Positions 42,282 to 52,139 of a stretch of DNA of 64,000 nt are shown here, in pieces; position 1 is the stretch's first letter, and every line of letters starts with the position of its first letter. This DNA is from Phytophthora colocasiae. Its lineage: Eukaryota; Oomycota; Peronosporomycetes; Peronosporales; Peronosporaceae. The stretch spans positions 806,001 to 870,000 of the forward strand of contig JAGKQI010000046.1 of NCBI GenBank assembly GCA_018806915.1. Reading direction: 5' to 3'. The notes beneath the pieces were generated by a model, which saw only the letters and a list, made by a program, of their open reading frames with translations, made no database searches and was not told where the DNA came from. A program made the translations under genes and the position numbers.

Positions 42282-42930
42282 TGGGATCGTATCCGATATT
42301 GCGGACACTATCACATCCATTCAGAAAGTCAAATGAACGGCAGGCCCGATGGCATCCGCCTCCTTTAGAACCATCGGTTGTACATCCTCCTGTTGGCCTG
42401 TTGCCTGGAAATCTGCCGCGTCCGCTGTATCGGTATGAGCATCGTGTAAAAGGCTAAGAAGGGGGTCGGGAATAAGGTGGTAACATGCGAATGCTTTCAT
42501 CCGTACCTTGACCGTCAGTTTGGTGGGTAGGCCGACGGTGTGCTAAACCGTTAGATACCATATATGGTATGCCCAACATTTGGCTGATATAGAGTACACT
42601 GCTCTTGGTGCATGTGTCTTGAGAGGAATGTGTAAAGATCGTAGCTTCATCCCCTCGTGAAGAGATCTTTATTTAATGACTGTCCTTTTTCAAAGAGAGG
42701 CTAAAAGCTTGACGCACTCGAGTTACTGACGCAAGACGGTGGTGTAGAGGCACAAAGCAAGATCGATATTACGCCAGTGATCGAACTCCTGGTCAACTTC
42801 GTATGGTATCAACTCATGTGTATAAGGTAACTGCTGTTTGTGCTGTCTACACTGCAGAATCTGTTTTGTTGGTTTGTGTACCCGTATCAAGGTTTTATCT
42901 ATGCAGGAATAACACCCGAGTTTCTGTTAC
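42282..42930. other. Intergenic region upstream of PAN-CAP gene 2
   Basis: About 650 bp. No gene was recognised. The proximal part is the promoter of the minus-strand PAN-CAP gene 2. Bases 42923-42930 (TCTGTTAC) are the left target-site copy of the adjoining hAT-like element. Confidence 0.5.
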
Positions 42931-43525
42931 CAGGGTTGTGAAAAAAAACAATTTGACTTTCAAATAATTCAATTAAAACACACTAAATTATTGATTGAGC
43001 GAGGTCTCAATCACGTCCAAATAAACCTCCATTTCGCTGTGGCGTTTAGCTCGCGTTCTGCACGTTATCGTGAAGTCACGAGCTACTTGAGTACTCTTAA
43101 CGCATCAATAATGAGCAAGCAGTGGTCTTCTGGGCCTGTACGACGTAAACAACTTCGACAAGACAGCTCTGAGGTAGCGCTCGACACTCCAGCAGTCTCC
43201 TCAATTTGCAAATTTCTGCAAGACCCAAACATGCGACTATATTGGACGTGCGGTGTCTGTTTGATGCCATTACGAAGGAGTTCACACCAACTGCGAAATA
43301 CCTCAGCCCACAAGCCATCGTCGTTAAAGCGCCACGCTTTGAAAGTGGTGTAGTTAAAGTTCTCGCAAAGCTTTAGCGAGCGTCAAGGGGTTTGGGTTAA
43401 GGTTACGGTTAGGTGGTTTTCTACCAATCAGAGCTCGATGATATGATTGAAAACAAAATTGCAATAAACAAATTATTGATTGACCCGAGTCTTGGGAAAT
43501 AACAATCTTATTTTTCACAACCCTG
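42931..43525. mobile_element. Non-autonomous hAT-like element
   Basis: The ends are CAGGGTTGTGAAAAA (42931-42945) and its reverse complement (43511-43525). They are flanked by TCTGTTAC and GCTGTTAC, an 8-bp target duplication with one mismatch. CAGGG ends and an 8-bp duplication fit hAT. The 595-bp body has no transposase. A 120-aa open frame inside (42991-43353) has no recognisable domain. The motif AAATTATTGATTGA occurs near both ends as a direct repeat. Confidence 0.7.
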
Positions 43526-43883
43526 GCTGTTACATGTATTGCCTTGGCTCAGTGGACTTTGCATTGTATTCTCAGTGAAAGCCATGCTCACCTAGAAGAG
43601 AATTCAGCATTTTTTTGGTAAAACACTTAGCTGAGTCTAAAGAACTCTGATTGCTCTCGAACTATTACTTGTAGATGAAGATTTCTTACAGCCATAGAGT
43701 CTTGATTGAACGAAGACAACGTTGAATATTATCTTGGGGTTGCTACGTGAACACTTAGGACACTGTTACATCTAGTATACGCACTACATTTACCGAGGAA
43801 CATTGATCACCGACGACACTTTTGGCTTACCACTGAGCCATTACGACACGAGACGCCACGGACAAATAATACATGCACACCCT
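43526..43883. other. Intergenic region downstream of PAN-CAP gene 3
   Basis: 358 bp between the hAT-like element and the stop of PAN-CAP gene 3. Nothing recognisable was found apart from the right target-site copy GCTGTTAC at 43526-43533. Confidence 0.45.
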
Positions 43884-44633
43884 TCAACCCAGGCGGCCAA
43901 AGTCCTGCGTCCAATAGGTTGCGTAGTTGTTGCAACCGTTGTTCACTACCTTCGCAAACCCGACGTTTTCCACGTCCTTGTTAAGCAGATTGGCACGGTG
44001 GCCGGGGGAGTTCCACCACGACGTCATGACCTGCTCCACGGACGTTTGACCGGCTGCCACATTCTCTGCAGCCATGTTGAAATTGTATCCCTGCGCCTTG
44101 ATCCGATCTCCGAGGCGAGAGCCGTTTGAGCCTTGGTGGGTCATTTTGCAGTTGTTGGCCTGGTCCTGCGAGTGGAGCGTGGCGGCCGACACCAACCGGT
44201 TGTCGATTGAGAGACCAGGAAGACCATTCTGCGAGCGGAAAGCATTGATCCGACTCAGCATTTCACCCGTTTCAGAAGCAGAGAGACCGTTGTTGGAGGT
44301 CTGACCTTGGGCTTGGCCTTGCGAGCCGCGAGAAACCACGTAGCCGCAGTTGGTTCCCCACTTGTTGGTCTTGGATTTGTATCCGCCCGACTTGAACCAG
44401 CATGTGCCACCGTTGTAGTTGTTCCAAGCCCAGTGGGTGCAAGTTGTATCGCCGGCACAGACGTCGCCGCAGACGTCGGGGATGGCCTTCATGGATCGGT
44501 AGTCGTTGCCGTAGTAGTCGCAGTTGTTCTCCCACATCACGCGACCTCCACTTCCAGACTGGAAGGCCAGTGTTGAGGGGATGACAGCCATGGCGAACGC
44601 TGCGATGAGTGAGATATTGGAGACTCGAGGCAT
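43884..44633 (-). CDS. Secreted PAN/Apple-CAP (PR-1-like) protein 3
   Basis: 249 aa, ATG at 44633. Signal peptide MPRVSNISLIAAFAMAVIPS. The PAN/Apple-like module runs through VMWENNCDYYGND, CGDVCAGDTTCTHWAW, GGTCWFKSG and NCGYVVSR. The linker is short (GSQGQAQGQTSNN). The CAP domain has MLSRINAFRSQNGLPGL, LHSQDQANNCKMTHQGS, AENVAAGQTSVEQV, SWWNSPGHRANLL and YATYWTQDFGRLG. It is the closest relative of protein 2. Secretion is likely. An effector role is family-based inference. Confidence 0.87.
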   Translation of the reverse strand: MPRVSNISLIAAFAMAVIPSTLAFQSGSGGRVMWENNCDYYGNDYRSMKAIPDVCGDVCAGDTTCTHWAWNNYNGGTCWFKSGGYKSKTNKWGTNCGYVVSRGSQGQAQGQTSNNGLSASETGEMLSRINAFRSQNGLPGLSIDNRLVSAATLHSQDQANNCKMTHQGSNGSRLGDRIKAQGYNFNMAAENVAAGQTSVEQVMTSWWNSPGHRANLLNKDVENVGFAKVVNNGCNNYATYWTQDFGRLG

Positions 44634-44662
44634 AATGTCTGATGTGTTGTTGACTGGAAGAA

Positions 44663-44682
44663 GTCAAATTGGAAAATGAGTT
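44663..44682 (-). promoter_or_regulatory. Initiator-like element of PAN-CAP gene 3
   Basis: Minus strand AACTCATTTTCCAATTTGAC shares the CTCATTTTCCAATTT core with gene 2 and lies about 30 bp before the ATG. Confidence 0.65.
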
Positions 44683-45594
44683 GCTCTCGGGATCGCGATT
44701 CATGGCCGGTTGGGTCAAGTGGCAAACAGCAAAAGCTGACGGACAACAGTACTGGTGCCGGTAGCCACGCAGAAACATCAGGTGACATCCTGCTGTCGAG
44801 TTTGCTGGACGAATGCACGAACGTCGTCTCGGTGGATAAAGGATTGGCAGAGCAGGTGGTGGTCTTCGGGCTCTTCCAGTCCGTACACTTCGATTGAGCT
44901 CTAGTGTTTTGCTATCAAGAGAATGCCGAGCACGAATTCTACATTCATGGGTGCTTGGTGGTGCACGGGGATCAATCTGTAAGGGCAAGCCAGATGACAG
45001 AAGTTGAGCGCACGTATCTAAAAAGCTCCTTTTTATTAGGTTCAAACGATGTTCACAACAATAACAATACACAAGAGAAGTTGTTTAGACTAAACTTGAA
45101 GGCAGCAGAGATCATGTACAAGGACAGAAGGCAACGAGGTCATCATTCTAACGACCCAACCATGTGTCGCGTCTGCTGTCGAGTTGATCCCTTTAGACTC
45201 CCAATAGCTTGAGATAAAGCTTGCTTTACTAAAAGACCCCAGGATAAATATCAACGGAAAGCTAACGATATGCTGAAGAAATTATCCTAATTTCGGCAAC
45301 AGCATTGTCTTGCAATGCAGAGGGATGCAAGTTGCATCCCTCCTTGGAATAGATAGTACTTCTATAGATACATGTTGTACTTCGTCCGCCACGTTCACGT
45401 GCTAGTTGCCTGGCACAGTCGCGCCTTTGCTACACATGTGCTCTTCAACATCTGCAGTTCAACTGGATATCCTTGTTGTCGTCCATCGCTCTCAGATGCC
45501 ACTCGCGTCAATCAACTGCTATGGAACGCCGATATGCATCTGGATAGCGCAAGTATTTTATACTCAAGATACGCTATCTCTGTTGGATTCCAGT
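44683..45594. other. Intergenic region between PAN-CAP gene 3 and the pseudogene
   Basis: 0.9 kb with no supported gene. It contains a perfect palindrome at 45320-45342. An open frame at 44904-45212 shows no recognisable domain or signal peptide. Confidence 0.45.
45320..45342. repeat. Perfect 23-bp palindrome (11-bp arms, 1-nt centre)
   Basis: GAGGGATGCAA, one G, then the exact reverse complement. It is of the same design as the longer palindrome at 41223, though the sequence differs. Confidence 0.7.
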
Positions 45595-46270
45595 CTAATA
45601 CGCTACTCGACCAAAGTCCTTACTCCAATATGTCTTGTAGTTGTTGCAAGCCCCGTTCATGGCCAAGGCAAAGCCAACATTCACCACGTCCTTGTTGATG
45701 ATGTTAGCTTGATGACCAGATAAATTCCACCATGAGATCATGACGTAGTTTGACCCGCTGCCACATTCTCAGCAGCGGCGTCGTAAGTGTATCCCTGTGC
45801 TTCGATTCGATCTCCAAATTTTGCGATACCCTTGCCAGTGTGAGTCATGAAGCAGCTATTCGCCTAGTCTTGGCAGTGGAGCTGAGCCGCTCTCACTAGA
45901 CGCAGATCAATCGCCAGAGTGTTAAGACCCTTCTGTGCTCTGTAAGAATTGATCCAGCTCAGCATTTCCGACATGCTGGAAGATGAAAGTTCGTTTGAGG
46001 CAGATATTGCGTTGCGAGAAACCACGTAGCCGCAACTCGTGCCAAAGCTTTCGGAGAGTGTGTCCTTCTTGAGCCAGCAGGTACCGCCATTGTAGCCATT
46101 CCATGTCCACAGATATCTCGCCACTGACCGAGCGATAGTCGTTGTTTGGGAAATTGCAGTTGTGATCCCACAAAACTCTGCCATTGCTTCCAGAAGTGAG
46201 AAATTGCTGCATTACGCCTGAAGAGGAGGAAAGAGATGTGGCTGGCCGCTGCGCTCATGGACTTATGCAT
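45595..46270 (-). pseudogene. PAN/Apple-CAP pseudogene
   Basis: Pieces of the same family lie in different frames. The N-terminal module (SGSNGRVLWDHNCNF) is in one frame. After a deletion that removes the CGDLCAND segment, the frame changes to the TWNGYNGGTCWLKKD and CGYVVSRN pieces. The CAP part (MLSWINSYRAQKGLNTLAID) stops at a TAG where the paralogues have Gln in 'KDQAN'. Remnants of GHQANIINKDVVNVGFALA and YWSKDFGRVAY follow to a stop at 45595. Several independent lesions make it non-functional. The flanks suggest it was once a fourth tandem copy. Confidence 0.85.
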
Positions 46271-46541
46271 GGAGAATAAATAGAAGTTGCTGCATAACTT
46301 CCTTCGAAATACCTACGTGGCCGCCGTATCGCCATTGAAAATGATGTGAGGAAGCTTCGATGGGATTGCTGGTTTTGCACACGTCAAGCAACGTTACACA
46401 AAGACAACTTCAACATGTAGCCATTTATCAAATCAATTCTATTCGTCAAAAATCCGCCAATCGTATTCATAATCCAAAAACGTCCAATTGCATCTCAGTG
46501 CATCCAGTTCGCAAGCGTCACTATTGCAGTGCGGGACAACT

Positions 46542-49500
46542 ATGGAGCAGGTCTACGCGGGCCAAAGCCTCTTCATCACGGGCGGCACAGGCTTCCTAGC
46601 CAAGGTAAGCACTTATGTTCCCTCCCAGTGGCTTCCCCTTCTTCTTCTCACTCGTTTCTCTCTTTAGACCGTCATAGAAAAGCTGCTACGATGTACTCCA
46701 GATATCGCTAAGGTATCCATTCCGCACTCTGTACACTTCAGTATTTTCACTCATTTTTACGCTAATATTATAACAAAATGTAGATATTCGTATTAATCCG
46801 TCCCCGCAAAGGTGTGGCCCCAGCTGAGAGATTGCAGAAGGAGATCATTGAAAGTCGCGTCTTCGATCGCTTACGAGCTGAACGTCCCAATGATTTCGAA
46901 GTTTTTGCAAGGGAAAAGCTCCATGCAATCGCTGGAGATATCACTACACCAGATCTCGGTCTCAGTGCAGAGGACGCTCGTCTACTACGCGCCTGTGTGC
47001 AGATCTCGATCCATTCTGCTGCTACTGTGCAGTTCGACGAGCCTCTCGAAGTGGCAGTGGAGATGAACTGTCTGGGAGCTTTGAACGTGGCTAGATTCGT
47101 ACAGAGCTGTCCAGGGAATCGCTGCCACTTGCACGTGTCGACTGCCTATGTTAACAGCAATAGGAGAGATACGAGGATCTCAGAGGAGATCTATCCTTTG
47201 GATTTCGACGCTCATGACGCGTTGAAGGCCGTCACGACTGCTTCACCAAGCGAACTGGAGAGACTGAGAGTGAATTTGATGGGCACGTATCCGAACACGT
47301 ACACACTGACTAAATCCATGACGGAGCACTTGCTAGTGAGAGAATTCACGCCGAATTTCCCGTTGATTATCTACCGTCCGACCATTATTGGTGCAAGCTG
47401 GAAGGAACCGATGCCCGGCTGGACGGATCAAATTGCTGCAGCTGGTGCAATTTTTCTGGCTGCGGGTATGGGTGTTTTGACGATGCTGCCAGGTGATCCA
47501 CGTAACGTTGCGGACATTGTCCCTGTGGATCTGGCAGTTAACAGCATTATGCTCTCTATCTGCGCGAAGATTCACGATCATGAAAGCTTGCGGATGTCAC
47601 AAGAACCGCCCTGTCCGATGATTAAAGGTGTTGCAGTGAACAAACCGATGGTGGTGCATTGTGGAACATCAGATCCACGTCAAAACCCGCTACGTTGGCG
47701 TATTCCCTGCGTTTTAGTACCTGAGTATTTTCGCAAGAACCCACCAGCCCGTGGCCTGTTCCCAGCTAAGTTCTCCATGATTCCAACGCATCAGAGTTTC
47801 CAGATCCAGTGGTTCCTGACGTACGCTCTGCCGTCGTCCGTGTACTCGACGGTCGCCAACAAGAGCGGACATCCAGGTCACATTAAGAACGCCGCTAAAT
47901 TGTGGCAGCTTACATGGCGTGCTCGTAACCTTGTGGAGCTATTCAAGCCGTTCACTGAAAACCAGTGGATCTTCGCGGCTGATGCTGCAGAGAAGACGCT
48001 TAAACCATGGGCGACGAAGGACTTTTGGATCGATTCGCACGAAATTGCGTGGGAGCGCTATGTGGTGAATTACTGCGTGGGGTTGAAGAAGTATATGCTG
48101 AAAGAAGACGTTATTGATGTAGATATCGAGGGCGTTAATCAGACACAGCTTGCTCTAAGTACTGGACGCATCTTGGACTGGGATCCAGACCACCACGCGA
48201 TCTCGTTCCCTGGCCTCCTCTCTGATGTTGCATGGGCGTACACATCCAGTCGGAAGCCTGGATACACCAAATCCGGACTACTCGGGCGTGTAATGGGGCT
48301 TACGGGATGGAAAGAAGGCATGAATCACGAAGCCTCGCACGTTCCTAGACTACATGTTGAATCCATCGGAGGTCTCCGTAACAGCGTCTTGGAGTCAGCA
48401 GTTGTCCGTGCTGCTATTGAAGAACGTGCAGGAACTCACGGGATGGATATTGATGATGTGGAGCGCCAAGCTGCAAGTATGCTGTCAACTATGGCTGCTC
48501 AGCTAGACTACAAGTCTGTTCGAAAGTTCGGGTGGCTGTTGCGGAAGGTTTGCCGTAACATGTACGATCAGATCCACGTGGATGAGTCCGGTCTGACTCG
48601 TATTCGCGACCTTCTTGCCGACCGGCAAGGGAGTGTCGTCCTTGTGCCTACCCATCGATCATATGTGGACTTCCTGCTCATGAGCTACGTGTTTTTCGCC
48701 TACAACATTCCTGTTCCGTATGTTGCAGCCGGAGAAGATTTTCTCCACATGGGCAGCCTTACCAAACTTCTTCGAGAATCCGGCGCGTATTTCATCCGCC
48801 GATCTTTCTCGGATGATCCACTTTACTGTGCTGTTTTCCGTGCTTATACGCAGTACTTGGTGTCGAGGGGACACACGATCGAGTTCTTCATTGAAGGCTC
48901 CCGCAGTCGCAGTGGCAAGCAGCTCCACCCGAAGTTCGGCATCCTCAACACTGTTGTGGACTGCTACTTGTCCGAGAAAGTCAAGAATGTAAGTATTATC
49001 TGTACTGATTTGATAAAACTATCGACTAATTTCGTCTACATTTTGCAGCTTTACATCGTACCCGTGACTATTGACTACGAGAAGCCGCTGGAAGTGCTTT
49101 TACACCAGGACGAGCTGCTTGGGGAAGGCAAGATTCGCGAGGTATGTTTGGTTCAATCGAGAGAAAATGAGGTAAACCCCGCTCTGACACTTTTTCGCTT
49201 TTCAGTCGATCAGCGCTCTGTTGAAGGCGATGCCAATTGTACGCAAAAAATTCGGCTCCATTTCAGTCAAATTTGGTGATCCTTTGGACGTAAAAAAGCA
49301 TGTGGACACAACACTGGCGCGTGCTGAAGATCAGGAAGTTTTCGTGCCCACGGCAGCCATCGTCGAGGACTTGGGTTATGCAATTACCGACGCGTTGATC
49401 GACAATGCTACGTGTGCTATGTCCCATGTCGTGGCAACTATCCTGCTAGTGTATCGCCAAGGCATTTCTAAGCAAGAGCTGGTGCGTCAGGCCGACTGGC

Positions 49501-50518
49501 TGAGACTTGAAATCCTGCGTCGAGGTGGCCGCGTCGTGGGCACTCAGGGTCGCTCGCCTACTGTTGTAGTGGATCGCGCTCTGGAACTCCTTCATGAGCT
49601 CGTCACTATGCGACGCAAGGACCTCGTGGAGCCTGCCATTACTAGTGTACGTACCTGTATTAACGTAAGCTTGCTTTGGATATGAATTTAACCAGTTGTG
49701 TGGTCTTGCAGCGCGAGCAATACCCCAACATGATCGGTCTGGGATACTACCGTAACAAACTTTTGCACTGGTTCAACCGTGAGGGCGTTCTAGCTTGTGC
49801 TTACCACGCATTGGATGCGTTCAGCGTGAGTCCTGGGGCTAGCTCCACTCCATCCGTGTCAAGCCACTCGGAGGAAGCAGGTGTTGATCACCAGGAGCTG
49901 CTGGACGGCGCTTTGTTCCTGCACGAAATGCTGGCGATGGAGTTCGTTCGTAAGGACGACCAGGAGGCGGACCGTGCTCACCTCGTTAAGGCTCTTGACC
50001 AACTGGAGATTCGTAAAGTGCTCATTCCTGTGTCTTCGTCGTCTTCACGTGTTGAAGCAGCGGATAGCGCGATGCTGTCGCTGCTGAGTACGCTCCTGTG
50101 GCCGTTCATCGACAGCTACTGGGTAGCTGTGACTAGTCTATTTGCTCTACGTCCGCAAGGTGAAGTGACCACGGAGGACCTGCTCAAGCGGTTGCAGTGG
50201 CTCGCAGAGACCATGTACCATGAAAAGCTCATCAGCTTCTACGAATCATGCTCACGTGAGACCTTGCAGAATGCGTTGACTTTGCTAGAGCGTTGGGGAG
50301 TTCTCTCCAGTCGTCGTCTTGCGAGCAAAGGCAAGCGCAACGTGAACAAACCAGCAGTGCAGCTCCTGAGCTTGACGCTGCAGTACGCGACGGATGGCGA
50401 GCTGGAACAACTTGCTCTACGCGTTTCCAAGTTCCGTAAGCTTCCGCCTGGAGTGCAACCTGCCACAACTAGTGAGACTGAGGTGCTAGCTCGTCTACCA
50501 GCTCTGTCGCGTATGTAG
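46542..50518 (+). CDS. Fatty acyl-CoA reductase fused to GNPAT-like acyltransferase, PTS1 end
   Basis: Six exons: 46542-46604, 46668-46712, 46784-48988, 49049-49141, 49206-49646 and 49712-50518. All splice phases are 0 and the product is 1,217 aa. The N-terminal half is an alcohol-forming fatty acyl-CoA reductase: Rossmann GGTGFLAK (about 14-21), catalytic Y209-x3-K213 (YTLTK) and a FAR_C-type region (YCVGLKKYMLKED). The C-terminal half is a PlsB/GNPAT-type acyltransferase: H660-x4-D665 (HRSYVD), then FFIEGSRSRSGK and LYIVPVTIDYEKPLE. The protein ends ALSRM, and SRM fits the peroxisomal PTS1 consensus. The two activities make the fatty alcohol and acyl-DHAP needed for ether lipids, so one polypeptide would feed alkyl-DHAP synthase. 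A FAR-acyltransferase fusion has, as I recall, been reported in Dictyostelium. Confidence 0.9.
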
Positions 50519-50669
50519 ATAAAGAATTAGAGACACATCTGCGTGTTTGACAAGCAAAAGCAAACCATCCAAGAAAGTTAAAAAGACCTTTTGATCATAG
50601 CAAACTTACGACGTCTGCAATAGCAGCTTGACGAAACTGCACAGATAAACTCTCCTGTTCTCAAGATGC

Positions 50670-52139
50670 TTACAGGTTGCCACGGATACGCTCCGAGACG
50701 TCACCGATGCTGTGGTGGGCAGCGGACCAAGCGCAGTGGTACAGACCCTCGCGGTCCGTGCGCTCGTAGGTGTGGCCACCGAAGAAGTCACGCTGGGCCT
50801 GGGTGAGGTTGGCAGGCAGACGCTCGCGACGGAACGTGTCGTAGTAGTTGAGCGAGCCCGCGAACGAAGGCGTGGGGATGCCGCTAGCCACGGCGAGCGA
50901 CACCACGCGACGCCACGAGTACTGACGAGCCTGCAGCTCAGCGGCGAAGTCCGGGTCCACCAGCAGGGAGATAAGCGACGCGTCCTTGGAGTAGGCCGAC
51001 TTGATACGGTCCAGGAACTTAGCACGGATGATGCAACCGCCCTTCCAGATACGGGCGCACTCACCCAGGTCCACGTTCCAGCCCATCTGTACGCCAGCCT
51101 CACGGATGAGGTTCAGGCCCTGAGCGTACGAGCAGATCTTGGAGGCGTACAGCGCCTGACGCACGTCGTCAATCAGCTGCTGCTTGTCCACAGCGGGGAT
51201 CTCACTGGGACCCGAAAGGATCTTCGAGGCGAACACACGCTCTTCCTTGCGGGCGCTCAGGTAACGCGCATCCAGCGAGGCAGTGATGGTAGGGGCGGCA
51301 ATGGAGCGCTCAGCAGCCTCCTGCACCGTCCAACGTCCCGTGCCCTTCATACCGGTCTTGTCCAGGATCTTGTCAACGACGTAGCCATCGTCCGTCAGGT
51401 CGTCCTTCTTGGCGAAGATCTGAGCCGTGATCTCAATGAGGAACGACTCGAGCTCACTCTTGTTCCACTCGTCGAAGACGCTGGCCAGTTCCTCATTGGT
51501 CAGACCGCCGGCGATCTTCAGGATGTCGTAGGCCTCGGCAATCAGCTGCATGTCACCGTACTCAATGCCGTTGTGCACCATCTTAACGTAGTTACCCGAG
51601 CCAATAGGTCCCAGGTACGTCGTGCAGGCGCCATCGTCGACCTGAGCGGCACACTTAGTGATTATCGGCTCCAGAGCGTCGAAGGCCTCCTTGGGGCCTC
51701 CAGGCATGAGCGAGGGGCCGTTACGGGCGCCTTCTTCACCGCCAGACACGCCCATTCCCACGAAGTGGATGCCCTTGGGCTCCAGCTCGCTAGCACGACG
51801 CACAGAGTTGGGGAACCACTCGTTACCGCCGTCCACAATGATGTCACCGGGCTCCATGAACTCGGAGAGGGCCGCGATGGTCAGATCCACGGGCTTGCCA
51901 GCCACCACAAGGATGATGACCTTGCGGGGACGAGCCAGAGAGGCCACGAAGTCCTTCATCTCCTTGAAGCCCACAAGAGGGAGGTTGCCCTCGTCCTTGG
52001 CGCGCTGCACCGTGGCGTCCACCTTGTCGGGGGAGCGGTTGCACACGGACACCTTGAAGCCGTGCGACGCCATGTTGAGGGCGAAGTTCTGGCCCATGAC
52101 GGCCAGGCCGAAGAGACCGATGTCCGAGAGGTCAGCCAT
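50670..52139 (-). CDS. 6-phosphogluconate dehydrogenase, decarboxylating
   Basis: 489 aa, ATG at 52139, no intron. Oxidative pentose phosphate pathway: 6-phosphogluconate + NADP to ribulose-5-phosphate + CO2 + NADPH. The N-terminal NADP fold has GLFGLAVMGQNFALNM and VCNRSPDKVD. Family signatures follow: IIVDGGNEWFPNS, MGVSGGEEGARNGPSLMPGG, KMVHNGIEYGDMQLIAEAY, GTGRWTVQEA and WKGGCIIRAKFLD. The C-terminal part has YDTFRRERLPANLTQAQRDFFGGHTYERTD. Length and motifs are complete, and cytosolic location is likely. A long plus-strand open frame opposite it is a codon-bias shadow. Confidence 0.96.
   Translation of the reverse strand: MADLSDIGLFGLAVMGQNFALNMASHGFKVSVCNRSPDKVDATVQRAKDEGNLPLVGFKEMKDFVASLARPRKVIILVVAGKPVDLTIAALSEFMEPGDIIVDGGNEWFPNSVRRASELEPKGIHFVGMGVSGGEEGARNGPSLMPGGPKEAFDALEPIITKCAAQVDDGACTTYLGPIGSGNYVKMVHNGIEYGDMQLIAEAYDILKIAGGLTNEELASVFDEWNKSELESFLIEITAQIFAKKDDLTDDGYVVDKILDKTGMKGTGRWTVQEAAERSIAAPTITASLDARYLSARKEERVFASKILSGPSEIPAVDKQQLIDDVRQALYASKICSYAQGLNLIREAGVQMGWNVDLGECARIWKGGCIIRAKFLDRIKSAYSKDASLISLLVDPDFAAELQARQYSWRRVVSLAVASGIPTPSFAGSLNYYDTFRRERLPANLTQAQRDFFGGHTYERTDREGLYHCAWSAAHHSIGDVSERIRGNL

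Noticed and set aside
42991..43353. 120-aa frame inside the hAT-like element
   Set aside because: No BED finger, no transposase block and no signal peptide. Probably chance within a non-coding element.
43380..43425. GGGTTAAGGTTACGGTTAGG resembling telomeric repeat
   Set aside because: Short and irregular, inside the hAT-like element. Not a real telomere tract.
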